From positions 1 through 64,000 of the forward strand of contig NZ_JAKNQL010000031.1 in assembly GCF_022662375.1 (NCBI RefSeq): 64,000 bases of DNA, read 5' to 3'. The notes under the pieces were generated by a model that worked only from the letters and a program-made list of their open reading frames with translations, had not been told where the DNA came from and ran no database searches. This DNA is from Pseudomonas sp. CROZ-RG-20F-R04-15 (GTDB lineage: Bacteria > Pseudomonadota > Gammaproteobacteria > Pseudomonadales > Pseudomonadaceae). A program made the position numbers and the translations under genes. Below, piece after piece: positions 8,071 through 15,970 of the stretch (position 1 is its first letter; every line of letters begins with the position of its first letter).

Positions 8071-10095
8071 ATGCCCCCTACCAATCCCCTGCTACAACGC
8101 TGGCAGCTGCCGGCCTGGTCCGACATAAAGGCCGAGCACCTGGCACCCGCCATCGATGCCATCGTGGCCGATAATCAGCGGATCATCGCCGAAGTGATCG
8201 CCACCCAGACCGACCACCCCAATTGGGATGATCTGGTGATTGCCATCGCCGAAGCCGACGCACGGCTCGCTGAAACCATGGGCGTCATCGATGTGCTCTC
8301 GACGGTCAAAAGTGCTGATGTCGACTGGATAGAACAAAGCGCCCTGTGCAGCATCACTGCGGCACGCTATCGGATGCAGAAGTCTGCCAATCTGGAGCTC
8401 TATCACACTTATCAACGTCTGCAGCAGAGCCCGATCGCCGACAGCTTCGATGGCTTTCGCAAAGCGTCGTTGGCCAAGACCCTGCGCGGTTTTCGTCTGT
8501 CGGGCATCGAGTTGCCTGCCGGACCGCGACTGCGGTTAACCGCGATAAACCTCGACATCGAGCTTCAGGAGCAATTGTTCCAAATCAATCTGGAGCGCAG
8601 CAACGCCGCCTGGAGCAAGCAGATTGACCAGACGGCGACGCTCGACGGCTTGTCAGCCGCGTTCAAGGATCGGCTGGCGCTCAATGCACGTCGAGCGGGG
8701 AAAAGCGGCTGGTTATTGACGCTGGATCGCAACACTTACGAATACATCATGAAAAATGCGCGAGACCGGGATTTGCGCGAAGAGTATTTCCGCGCTTATT
8801 GCACCCGGGCCTCGGACCAAGGACCGCATGCTTCTCAGTACGACAACGGTCCGGTCCTGCAAAAGTTACTCGGGTTACGCCATGAAAAAGCCGAGTTGCT
8901 GGGTTTCGAGAGCTTTGCCCACTTGCGGCTTTCAAATCACATGGCCAACTCGCCCGCTCAGGTCGAATATTTTCTGAAGCAACAAATCGAGCACACTCGC
9001 GCATCACTGGAGCAGGACATCCAGGCTTTGCAGGCATTTGCCGCAACGCATGGCGTCGCAGAACTGCAGGCCTGGGATTTCGAGTTTTTCGCTGAGCAAT
9101 TACGTCAGCAACGCTCGGCGAGCATATTGGAAAGGCTTGGCGAGTATTTTCCGCTGGATGAAACGCTGCGCCGGTTCTGCCAGTTCAATGAACATCTGTT
9201 CGCTATCAAACTCGCCGAGCAGCAAGACCTCAGCCATTGGCACGAGGATGTACGCCTGTTGGAAGTCAGCGAATACGATCAGGTGATGGGGTACATCTAC
9301 TTTGACCCCTTTCATCGCGAGGATGCCCCCGACTTTGCCTTGACCAATACCGTGCGCAACCGACGCATCAATGCCGAGGGCCGGCCGGCCCTGCCGATCG
9401 CCATCCTCCACTGCAACTTCCCTGCCGCGACCAGCGAACATCCCTGCCTGCTTTCACACAAGGATCTGCGCGTGCTGTTCCATGAGTTCGGGCATTGCCT
9501 GCAACAGGTGCTGACCCGCTCGCCCCACCACAACCTGTCGGGTATCTCGCAACTGGGGCGTGATACCGGTGAGTTCGCCGGGCAACTGTTTGAACAATTC
9601 AGCCTTTCAGCGGAGCTGCTTCAGTGGCTTTCAGCACACTACAAAACCCGCGCGCCGCTAAGCCGCACACAGCTGATGTCAGCGCTGGCCGCCATCGCGA
9701 CCCACACCAGTCGTGATACCGCCACGCTGCTGCTTGAGGCGTTACTCGATCTGGAATTGCATCGCAGCGAAGAAAATGGCCGCAATGCGCAACAGTGCTT
9801 CGAAGCGGTGCTGCAACAAATACCGCAACTGCAACTCCCCGCCTATTGCCGCTTTGCCAACAGTTTCGATTATCTGGTGACCGGTTACGAAGCCTCGGTC
9901 TACGCCTACAAATGGTCAGGCGTACTGGCCAGCGAAGCGTTCAAGCGCATCGAGCGCGATGGGGTATTCAATGCGCAAACCGGCCGGAAATTGCGTGAAG
10001 CGTTCTTCTCCGGCGATTCGATTTCACTGGTGGCCGCGCTGGAAATCTTCGTCGGCCAGCCGGTTCAGACAGCTCTGGCAGCGCAACCGGACTGA
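8071..10095 (+). CDS. Divergent M3-family metallopeptidase (prlC paralogue)
   Basis: 674-aa second M3 peptidase right after the prlC operon and recognisably derived from the same stock (shared blocks such as LRGFRLSGIELP, YCTRASDQGPHASQYDNGPV, VLFHEFGHCLQQVLTR). Zinc ligands are kept: HEFGH at 471-475 and Glu501. However, the block corresponding to PrlC HIFAGGYAAGYYSYKW is DYLVTGYEASVYAYKW: the catalytic-pocket His is absent (Asp600/Tyr601 there) and the first Tyr of the YY pair is Val610. Codon use looks less GC-biased than prlC. It has its own AAGGAAG ribosome site and lies behind a terminator, so it is a separate unit. Probably an active peptidase with shifted specificity, or a hydrolysis-poor derivative. 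Confidence 0.88.
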   Translation: MPPTNPLLQRWQLPAWSDIKAEHLAPAIDAIVADNQRIIAEVIATQTDHPNWDDLVIAIAEADARLAETMGVIDVLSTVKSADVDWIEQSALCSITAARYRMQKSANLELYHTYQRLQQSPIADSFDGFRKASLAKTLRGFRLSGIELPAGPRLRLTAINLDIELQEQLFQINLERSNAAWSKQIDQTATLDGLSAAFKDRLALNARRAGKSGWLLTLDRNTYEYIMKNARDRDLREEYFRAYCTRASDQGPHASQYDNGPVLQKLLGLRHEKAELLGFESFAHLRLSNHMANSPAQVEYFLKQQIEHTRASLEQDIQALQAFAATHGVAELQAWDFEFFAEQLRQQRSASILERLGEYFPLDETLRRFCQFNEHLFAIKLAEQQDLSHWHEDVRLLEVSEYDQVMGYIYFDPFHREDAPDFALTNTVRNRRINAEGRPALPIAILHCNFPAATSEHPCLLSHKDLRVLFHEFGHCLQQVLTRSPHHNLSGISQLGRDTGEFAGQLFEQFSLSAELLQWLSAHYKTRAPLSRTQLMSALAAIATHTSRDTATLLLEALLDLELHRSEENGRNAQQCFEAVLQQIPQLQLPAYCRFANSFDYLVTGYEASVYAYKWSGVLASEAFKRIERDGVFNAQTGRKLREAFFSGDSISLVAALEIFVGQPVQTALAAQPD

Positions 10096-10103
10096 CGCGC
10101 CGA

Positions 10104-10751
10104 TCACTCGACGTGGGCGGACTTGAACCAGCTTTTCATCGAACAGGTGGCGAAAGCACTGGTACTGCAATCGCCATTGGCCAACGCCGTGCGTAATTTG
10201 TCGACATCTACCTGCATCATGTAGCGAATACCGTCCTTGAAGTGGGTACTGTCGCCGAAACCACCTTGGGTCATTTCGCTCAAGGCATCCTCTTTGCTCC
10301 AGCCCTGAATCACCACTCTATACATCGCCGCCATCAGGCCGGTGCGGTCGGAACCGTGCTTGCAATGCATCAGCACCGGGCCATTGGCTTCGGCAGCCTG
10401 AATCGCACGCAGGGTTTTAAGCACATCAGCATCGTCGACATGGTTGGTGCGGTAGGGCAACTGCACCTGGTTGATGCCAGGTTCGGACAGCCAACTGCTA
10501 TCGGCTTCCGGGAGAAAGTTGATCACCGTGGCGACTTTGAGATTTTTCAGCAGCGGCACCGCGCCGCCGTCAGGCAAAGCGCTGCGGAACAGGGTCGGCG
10601 ACATCTGGAACAAGTTGTATTGCACTTCGACCGGCTGTGCCCAATCGGCCGGACGGCCAGTGACGGCGCCGACAGCAGCCTGGGCTGGCATCAGCGGCAA
10701 CAGAGCGAAAAGCGACAGGCACAAAACACAAAGAAAACGCACTCGGGACAT
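10104..10751 (-). CDS. Periplasmic dual-specificity phosphatase, TpbA-like
   Basis: 215-aa exported protein-tyrosine/dual-specificity phosphatase. The Sec signal peptide is MSRVRFLCVLCLSLFALLPLMPAQA. The P-loop CX5R motif is HCKHGSDRTG (residues about 130-139) and the general acid Asp probably lies in the HVDDADVLKTL segment. Size and layout match P. aeruginosa TpbA, which acts on the periplasmic side of a diguanylate cyclase and lowers c-di-GMP. That target is inferred, not shown here. It ends 8 bp from the convergent M3 paralogue and is divergent from the gluconate dehydrogenase operon. Confidence 0.83.
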   Translation of the reverse strand: MSRVRFLCVLCLSLFALLPLMPAQAAVGAVTGRPADWAQPVEVQYNLFQMSPTLFRSALPDGGAVPLLKNLKVATVINFLPEADSSWLSEPGINQVQLPYRTNHVDDADVLKTLRAIQAAEANGPVLMHCKHGSDRTGLMAAMYRVVIQGWSKEDALSEMTQGGFGDSTHFKDGIRYMMQVDVDKLRTALANGDCSTSAFATCSMKSWFKSAHVE

Positions 10752-11056
10752 GCTGGGGCGACCGTTTCGAGATTGATCGATGAAAGGAATCGCAGCTTCG
10801 AGGTTTAGCGGTCAAAGCCGCGTGAGCCGCTTGTCAAAGAAATGTGAATCGGCGTTGTTTCATCTCGCGTCAGTGCGAAAAATCAATCTTTTTTCCGCCG
10901 AATCGGTTCGTCTGGATCCTTAGCCTGCTACCATTTGTCACATGATGTTGCAGACGTGTCCCTTTTCTCCGGGTCAGACCGGTTCCGTCTCGACAAGAAA
11001 TCTTCAAGTCGCTCACAGAAGCGGCCACCCCTAATGCCCTGATGAGGTGCTTCTCC
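10752..11056. other. Intergenic region between tpbA-like gene and gluconate dehydrogenase
   Basis: About 305 bp with no convincing gene. It must hold the divergent promoters of the phosphatase gene and the dehydrogenase operon. Short T-rich patches occur near 10890, but I see no clear operator or sigma-factor consensus. Confidence 0.5.
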
Positions 11057-11800
11057 ATGTCTGAAGATCGAGACAACCCGCGGCGTGAGTTTTTGCGCAA
11101 ATCCCTGACCCTGATTCCGGTGGTCACCCTGGCTGGCACCAGCCTGGGCAGCAGCGTCCTGCAAGCGGCACCCGAAGCCGCGCCCGTTGCGCCGGCATCG
11201 CAACCGGGTCGTGCTGACGTCGGCGTGTATCAGCCGAACTACTTCACCGCCGAAGAATGGGCGTTCATCAATGCTGCGGTCGCGCAATTGATTCCCAACG
11301 ATGCCCAAGGCCCGGGCGCGCTCGAGGCCGGTGTGCCGGAATACATCGACCGCCAGATGAACACGCCGTACGCCGCCGGTGCCCTGTGGTACATGCAAGG
11401 CCCATTCAACGCCGACGCCGCTCCGGAAATGGGCTGGCAAAGCAAACTGGTGCCCAAAGAGATCTATCGCCTCGGCATCGCCGCCACGGACCAGTGGGCA
11501 AAATCCCTCAACGGTAAAGTATTTGCCGAGCAAGACAGCGCTACCCGAGACGATTTGCTCAAGCAACTCGAAGCCGGCAAACCTCAGTTTGACGCGGTTC
11601 CGGCGAAGATCTTCTTCAACCTGCTGCTGCAAAACACCAAGGAAGGGTTCTTCTGCGACCCGATCCATGGCGGCAACAAAGGCATGGTCGGCTGGACCAT
11701 GATCGGCTTCCCCGGCGCCCGCGCCGATTTCATGGATTGGGTGGAACGCAACGAGCAATACCCCTTCCCGGCAGTTTCGATTCGCGGCGAGAGGGCGTAA
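11057..11800 (+). CDS. Gluconate 2-dehydrogenase subunit 3 (small, Tat-exported)
   Basis: 247-aa small subunit of a membrane-bound gluconate 2-dehydrogenase. It begins with a twin-arginine signal (PRREFLRKSLTLIPVVTLAGTSL), as expected for the subunit that carries the flavoprotein partner through the Tat system. The mature part has the family block NYFTAEEWAFINAAVAQLIPND and a C-terminal MVGWTMIGFPGARADFMDWV. The ATG at 11057 has GAGGTG at -8; an in-frame ATG at 11042 lacks a ribosome site. First gene of a tight three-gene operon with the flavin and cytochrome subunits. Confidence 0.92.
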   Translation: MSEDRDNPRREFLRKSLTLIPVVTLAGTSLGSSVLQAAPEAAPVAPASQPGRADVGVYQPNYFTAEEWAFINAAVAQLIPNDAQGPGALEAGVPEYIDRQMNTPYAAGALWYMQGPFNADAAPEMGWQSKLVPKEIYRLGIAATDQWAKSLNGKVFAEQDSATRDDLLKQLEAGKPQFDAVPAKIFFNLLLQNTKEGFFCDPIHGGNKGMVGWTMIGFPGARADFMDWVERNEQYPFPAVSIRGERA

Positions 11801-11802
11801 GC

Positions 11803-13587
11803 ATGGCTACGGTAATGAAGAAGGTTGACGCAGTCATCGTCGGTTTCGGCTGGACCGGCGCGATCATGGCCAAGGAATTGACCGAAGCGGGTCTCAACGT
11901 GCTGGCGCTGGAGCGCGGGCCGATGCAGGACACCTACCCCGACGGCAACTATCCGCAGGTGATCGACGAACTCACCTACAGCGTGCGCAAAAAACTCTTT
12001 CAGGACATCTCGAAAGAAACCGTCACCATCCGTCACAGCGTCAACGACATTGCTCTGCCGAACCGCCAGTTGGGCGCGTTCCTGCCGGGCAATGGTGTCG
12101 GCGGCGCCGGCCTGCACTGGTCGGGTGTGCACTTCCGCGTCGACCCGATCGAGTTGCGCATGCGCAGCCACTACGAGGAGCGCTATGGCAAAAGCTTTAT
12201 CCCCAAGGACATGACCATCCAGGACTTCGGCGTCAGCTATGAAGAGCTGGAGCCGTTCTTCGACTTTGCTGAAAAAGTCTTCGGCACCTCGGGCCAGGCC
12301 TGGACGGTGAAAGGCCAACTGGTCGGTCAGGGCAAGGGTGGCAACCCCTACGCGCCGGATCGTTCCAACCCGTTCCCACTGGAAGCGCAGAAGAACACGG
12401 TGTCCGCACAGCTGTTCGGCAAAGCGGCTACAGAGGTCGGTTACAAGCCTTACAACCTGCCTTCGGCAAACACCTCCGGGCCGTACACCAACCCTTACGG
12501 CGCACAAATGGGCCCGTGCAACTTCTGCGGTTTCTGCAGCGGCTATGTCTGCTACATGTATTCCAAGGCGTCGCCGAACGTGAACATTCTGCCGGCGCTG
12601 AAGCCGCTGCCGAATTTTGAGCTGCGCGCCAACGCCCACGTGCTGCGCATCAACCTCGACAGCACCAAGAGCAAAGCCACCGGCGTGACCTACATCGACG
12701 CGCAGGGTCGCGAGATCGAGCAGCCGGCGGATCTGGTGATCCTCGGCGCGTTCCAGTTGCACAACGTGCGCCTGATGCTGCTGTCCGGGATTGGCAAGCC
12801 GTACGACCCGATCACTGGCGAAGGCGTGGTCGGGCGTAATTTCGCCTACCAGAACATGGCGACCATCAAGGCGTTCTTCGACAAGGACACCCACACCAAC
12901 AACTTCATCGGCGCCGGCGGCAACGGCGTGGCGCTGGACGATTTCAACGCCGACAACTTCGATCACGGCCCACACGGCTTCGTCGGCGGCTCGCCGATGT
13001 GGGTCAACCAGGCTGGCAGCCGGCCGATTGCCGGCACTTCGAACCCGCCGGGCACCCCAGCTTGGGGCAGTGCGTGGAAACGCGCGACCGCCGATTACTA
13101 CACCCACCAGGTGTCGATGGACGCCCACGGCGCGCATCAGTCTTACCGAGGCAACTACCTCGATCTCGACCCGGTATACCGCGATGCCTACGGCTTGCCG
13201 CTGCTGCGAATGACCTTCGACTGGCAGGAAAACGACATCAAGATGAACCGCTTCATGGTTGAGAAAATGGGCAAGGTTGCCGAGGCGATGGGCCCGAAAG
13301 CCATCGCGGTGATCGGCAAGAAAGTCGGCGACCACTTCAACACCGCCTCTTACCAGACCACCCACCTCAACGGCGGCGCGATCATGGGCACCGATCCGAA
13401 GAAGAGCGCGCTGAACCGCTACTTGCAGAGCTGGGACGTGCACAACGTCTTCGTTCCGGGCGCCTCGGCGTTCCCGCAAGGCCTCGGTTACAACCCGACC
13501 GGGCTGGTTGCGGCACTGACCTACTGGTCGGCGAAGGCGATCCGCGAGCAGTACCTGAAAAACCCCGGCCCGCTGGTTCAGGCTTAA
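11803..13587 (+). CDS. Gluconate 2-dehydrogenase flavoprotein subunit (GMC oxidoreductase)
   Basis: 594-aa catalytic FAD subunit oxidising gluconate to 2-ketogluconate in the periplasm, passing electrons to the cytochrome subunit. The FAD-binding motif GFGWTGAIMAKEL lies near residue 14, GNGVGGAGLHWSG is the GMC flavin loop, and a C-terminal HLNGGAIMGTD / NPTGLVAALTYWSAKAI region carries the active-site histidine block. A cysteine cluster GPCNFCGFCSGYVC around residue 240 could bind an iron-sulfur cluster. It has no signal peptide, consistent with hitch-hiking export on the Tat subunit, and starts three bases after it. Related complexes oxidise 2-ketogluconate or sorbitol, so the exact substrate is inferred. 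Confidence 0.9.
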   Translation: MATVMKKVDAVIVGFGWTGAIMAKELTEAGLNVLALERGPMQDTYPDGNYPQVIDELTYSVRKKLFQDISKETVTIRHSVNDIALPNRQLGAFLPGNGVGGAGLHWSGVHFRVDPIELRMRSHYEERYGKSFIPKDMTIQDFGVSYEELEPFFDFAEKVFGTSGQAWTVKGQLVGQGKGGNPYAPDRSNPFPLEAQKNTVSAQLFGKAATEVGYKPYNLPSANTSGPYTNPYGAQMGPCNFCGFCSGYVCYMYSKASPNVNILPALKPLPNFELRANAHVLRINLDSTKSKATGVTYIDAQGREIEQPADLVILGAFQLHNVRLMLLSGIGKPYDPITGEGVVGRNFAYQNMATIKAFFDKDTHTNNFIGAGGNGVALDDFNADNFDHGPHGFVGGSPMWVNQAGSRPIAGTSNPPGTPAWGSAWKRATADYYTHQVSMDAHGAHQSYRGNYLDLDPVYRDAYGLPLLRMTFDWQENDIKMNRFMVEKMGKVAEAMGPKAIAVIGKKVGDHFNTASYQTTHLNGGAIMGTDPKKSALNRYLQSWDVHNVFVPGASAFPQGLGYNPTGLVAALTYWSAKAIREQYLKNPGPLVQA

Positions 13588-13599
13588 GGAGCGATGACC

Positions 13600-14901
13600 A
13601 TGAAAAATCTCGTTATCGCGACTCTGGCGCTGCTCGGCAGCGCCTCGATTCATGCGGCTGAAGTTGATCAAAGTCTGATCAAACAGGGCGAATACCTCGC
13701 CCGCGCCGGTGATTGCGTGGCTTGCCACACCGCCAAGGGCGGCAAACCGTTCGCCGGTGGCCTGCCGATGGAAACCCCGATCGGCACGATCTACTCGACC
13801 AACATCACCCCGGACAAGACCGGCGTCGGTGAATACAGCTTCGAAGACTTCGATCAGGCCGTACGCCATGGCGTCGCTAAAAACGGTAGTCCGTTGTACC
13901 CGGCGATGCCGTATCCGTCCTACGCGCGTGTCAGCGAAACCGATATGCAGGCGCTGTACGCGTACTTCATGCATGGCGTAGAACCGGTGGCGCAGGAAAA
14001 CAAGGCCAGCGACATTCCGTGGCCGTTGAGCATGCGCTGGCCGCTGATGGGCTGGCGCTGGATGTTTGCGCCGAAGGTCGAGGACTACAAAGCGACGAGT
14101 ACCGACCCGGTGATCGATCGCGGCGCGTATCTGGTCGAAGGCCTCGGCCACTGCGGCGCCTGTCACACCCCGCGCGCGCTGACCATGCAGGAAAAATCCC
14201 TGAGTGCGGCTGACGGCACAACCTTCCTCGCCGGTAGCGCGCCGCTGGAAGGCTGGATTGCCAAAAGCCTGCGCGGCGATCACAAGGACGGCCTCGGCGG
14301 CTGGAACGAGGAACAACTGGTGCAGTTCCTCAAAACCGGGCGCAGCGACCGCAGCGCGGTGTTCGGCGGCATGAGCGACGTGGTCACCCACAGCATGCAA
14401 TACATGACCGATGCCGACCTGACAGCGATTGCCCGCTACCTCAAGTCGTTGCCAGCCAGTGATCCGAACGATCAACCGCATCAGTACGATGAAAAAGCAG
14501 CCAAGGCGCTGTGGAAAGGGGATGACAGTCAGCGTGGCGCTGCGGTGTACATCGACAACTGCGCGGCGTGCCACCGCACCGACGGCCACGGCTACAACCG
14601 GGTATTCCCGGCGCTGGCCGGTAATCCGGTGCTGCAATCGGAAGACCCGACATCGCTGATCCACATCGTGCTCAAGGGCGGTACGTTGCCAGCCACGCAC
14701 ACGGCACCGTCGACCTTCACCATGCCCGGTTTCGCCTGGCGACTGTCGGATCAGGAAGTGGCGGATGTGGTGAGTTTCATTCGTGGCAGTTGGGGCAACA
14801 AAGGCGCGCCGGTTGACGCTGAAGATGTAGCCAATCTACGCAAGTACGATATGCAAACGACTTCCGGGGATGATTTGGGGCAAGTCACCACGCATAACTG
14901 A
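13600..14901 (+). CDS. Gluconate 2-dehydrogenase cytochrome c subunit (triheme)
   Basis: 433-aa periplasmic/membrane-bound triheme cytochrome c that moves electrons from the flavoprotein to ubiquinone. The signal peptide is MKNLVIATLALLGSASIHA. Heme motifs CxxCH begin at Cys39 (CVACH), Cys185 (CGACH) and Cys321 (CAACH), with candidate axial methionines downstream of each. The ATG at 13600 sits 8 bases after AAGGAG; the ATG at 13594 would be too close. It closes the dehydrogenase operon and is followed by a hairpin between convergent genes. Confidence 0.92.
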   Translation: MKNLVIATLALLGSASIHAAEVDQSLIKQGEYLARAGDCVACHTAKGGKPFAGGLPMETPIGTIYSTNITPDKTGVGEYSFEDFDQAVRHGVAKNGSPLYPAMPYPSYARVSETDMQALYAYFMHGVEPVAQENKASDIPWPLSMRWPLMGWRWMFAPKVEDYKATSTDPVIDRGAYLVEGLGHCGACHTPRALTMQEKSLSAADGTTFLAGSAPLEGWIAKSLRGDHKDGLGGWNEEQLVQFLKTGRSDRSAVFGGMSDVVTHSMQYMTDADLTAIARYLKSLPASDPNDQPHQYDEKAAKALWKGDDSQRGAAVYIDNCAACHRTDGHGYNRVFPALAGNPVLQSEDPTSLIHIVLKGGTLPATHTAPSTFTMPGFAWRLSDQEVADVVSFIRGSWGNKGAPVDAEDVANLRKYDMQTTSGDDLGQVTTHN

Positions 14902-14917
14902 CGGACCTGATTGACAC

Positions 14918-14957
14918 TCCGCTGGCACGGTTCGACTTTTCGTGCGGTGCCAGCGGA
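14918..14957. terminator. Possible bidirectional terminator
   Basis: TCCGCTGGCAC (14918-14928) pairs with GTGCCAGCGGA (14947-14957) between the convergent dehydrogenase cytochrome gene and the first calcium-loop mini-protein gene. A TTTT lies inside the loop and no U-tract follows, so the call is tentative. Confidence 0.45.
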
Positions 14958-14960
14958 CGG

Positions 14961-15236
14961 TCAACGCTTGGGCTGAAAGCCTTTGAACTGCGCAAATGCA
15001 TCGGCCAGTTGCAGATAGAGCTTCTCGTCGTATTTGTCGATGTCGCCATCACCGTCAGCATCGACGGCGTCTTCGGAGATCAGGTCATAACGACCATTGG
15101 CCTGCGACGACGAAGCAAAAAGCGAATAGTCGTAATCCATCATTTCGGTCGCGTCTTCGCTGTAGTGATAAAAAGCGATTTCCGGACTTGCATCCCGATC
15201 CATATCCGCGATTTCCAGCAGTATTCTGATAGCCAT
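14961..15236 (-). CDS. Small protein with one dockerin-like calcium-binding loop (copy 1)
   Basis: 91-aa protein of unknown function. I use the ATG at 15236 because the 51 upstream residues of the longer frame look non-coding and overlap nothing conserved. Near the C-terminus is a 12-residue calcium loop DADGDGDIDKYD with Asp at positions 1, 3, 5, 9 and 12, Gly6 and Ile8, which is the F-hand pattern of dockerin repeats rather than a classical EF-hand (Glu12). It is followed by an amphipathic helix EKLYLQLADAFAQF. No signal peptide. Base composition is less GC-rich than its neighbours. The next gene upstream encodes a related protein. Confidence 0.65.
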   Translation of the reverse strand: MAIRILLEIADMDRDASPEIAFYHYSEDATEMMDYDYSLFASSSQANGRYDLISEDAVDADGDGDIDKYDEKLYLQLADAFAQFKGFQPKR

Positions 15237-15378
15237 GGATGAAACCCTGCAGATTGATTGCGTGCTTAAGATTAGGTTTGGCGAGTATTCCGGTCTACTG
15301 TCAGAGCTGACAGGGTGTATGCCCAGCCAGTCTTTTACTGGCCACCTGTCATTTACCGTCTCTTCTTCTAAAACAATA

Positions 15379-15408
15379 AAGTCCTGCATGAGTCGTCATG
15401 CAGGACTT
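15379..15408 (-). terminator. Rho-independent terminator of the second calcium-loop gene
   Basis: AAGTCCTGCATG (15379-15390) pairs perfectly with CATGCAGGACTT (15397-15408). On the minus strand the stem is followed by TTTATTGTTTT, and on the plus strand by ATTTTTATTT, so it can work both ways. It separates the two mini-protein genes. Confidence 0.8.
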
Positions 15409-15442
15409 ATTTTTATTTGCTGTGAGACTCTTACATTTTCAA

Positions 15443-15745
15443 TTACGGATTAACGATACTTACATAAGCCTTGGCCAGTGCAATCAACTTCGTTTTGTCG
15501 TCGTTATCAATATCGCCATCACCGTCGACATCTTTCTTGTTGGTGCGAATGGTGAAGGTCTTGCCACGGTCGCTGGACACCGCCACCACGTAGATCGAGT
15601 CGACCAGTGCCTCGGTGGGCAGTTCCTGCTCGGCGTTCCAACCCAGCTCCTTGCGCGCAAGTTGCATCGAAACAATGGTATTGGGCTCCGATGCATTGGG
15701 CAGCATCAGTTGCATAAAGACGCCACGTTGATTGAGATACGACAT
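15443..15745 (-). CDS. Small protein with one dockerin-like calcium-binding loop (copy 2)
   Basis: 100-aa protein of unknown function. The C-terminal loop DVDGDGDIDNDD has the same Asp 1/3/5/9/12, Gly6, Ile8 arrangement as the neighbouring gene, followed by helix KTKLIALAKAYVSIV. The N-terminal 70 residues look like a small beta domain (EALVDSIYVVAVSSDRGKTFTIRTN). No signal peptide or membrane segment is visible. The start is ATG with AAGGAT at -8. The gene has its own strong terminator, so it is not simply co-transcribed with copy 1. Codon use and the AT-rich upstream region suggest acquisition by transfer. It might be a secreted or surface-associated calcium-responsive protein, but that is a guess. 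Confidence 0.7.
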   Translation of the reverse strand: MSYLNQRGVFMQLMLPNASEPNTIVSMQLARKELGWNAEQELPTEALVDSIYVVAVSSDRGKTFTIRTNKKDVDGDGDIDNDDKTKLIALAKAYVSIVNP

Positions 15746-15938
15746 GAATTAAATCCTTTTAATTTAGTTATCGGACAAATGCCGATGGAAGTGGCCAAGA
15801 CTATATTCGATAACTTGTCGCGACAATGGAACAACTGTATCTCGGGTTGTATTTAGACTTTGCACCTCTATATAAACTTTAGAATTCAAAAAGCCCCATC
15901 GCTGAACGGTACTGGATCACACCGGCTGCGCTCAGGTA

Positions 15939-15954
15939 CTGTATGCATATACAG
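15939..15954 (+). promoter_or_regulatory. LexA (SOS) box
   Basis: CTGTATGCATATACAG fits the LexA operator CTGT-N8-ACAG exactly. It ends 16 bp before the ATG of the radical SAM gene and 3 bp before its AGGAG ribosome site, so LexA bound here would block its expression. Confidence 0.85.
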
Positions 15955-15970
15955 ATCAGGAGCCCGCCCA

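Noticed and set aside
11584..14700. 1038-codon minus-strand frame across the gluconate dehydrogenase genes
   Set aside because: It spans three well-identified plus-strand genes and is an artefact of high GC at third positions.
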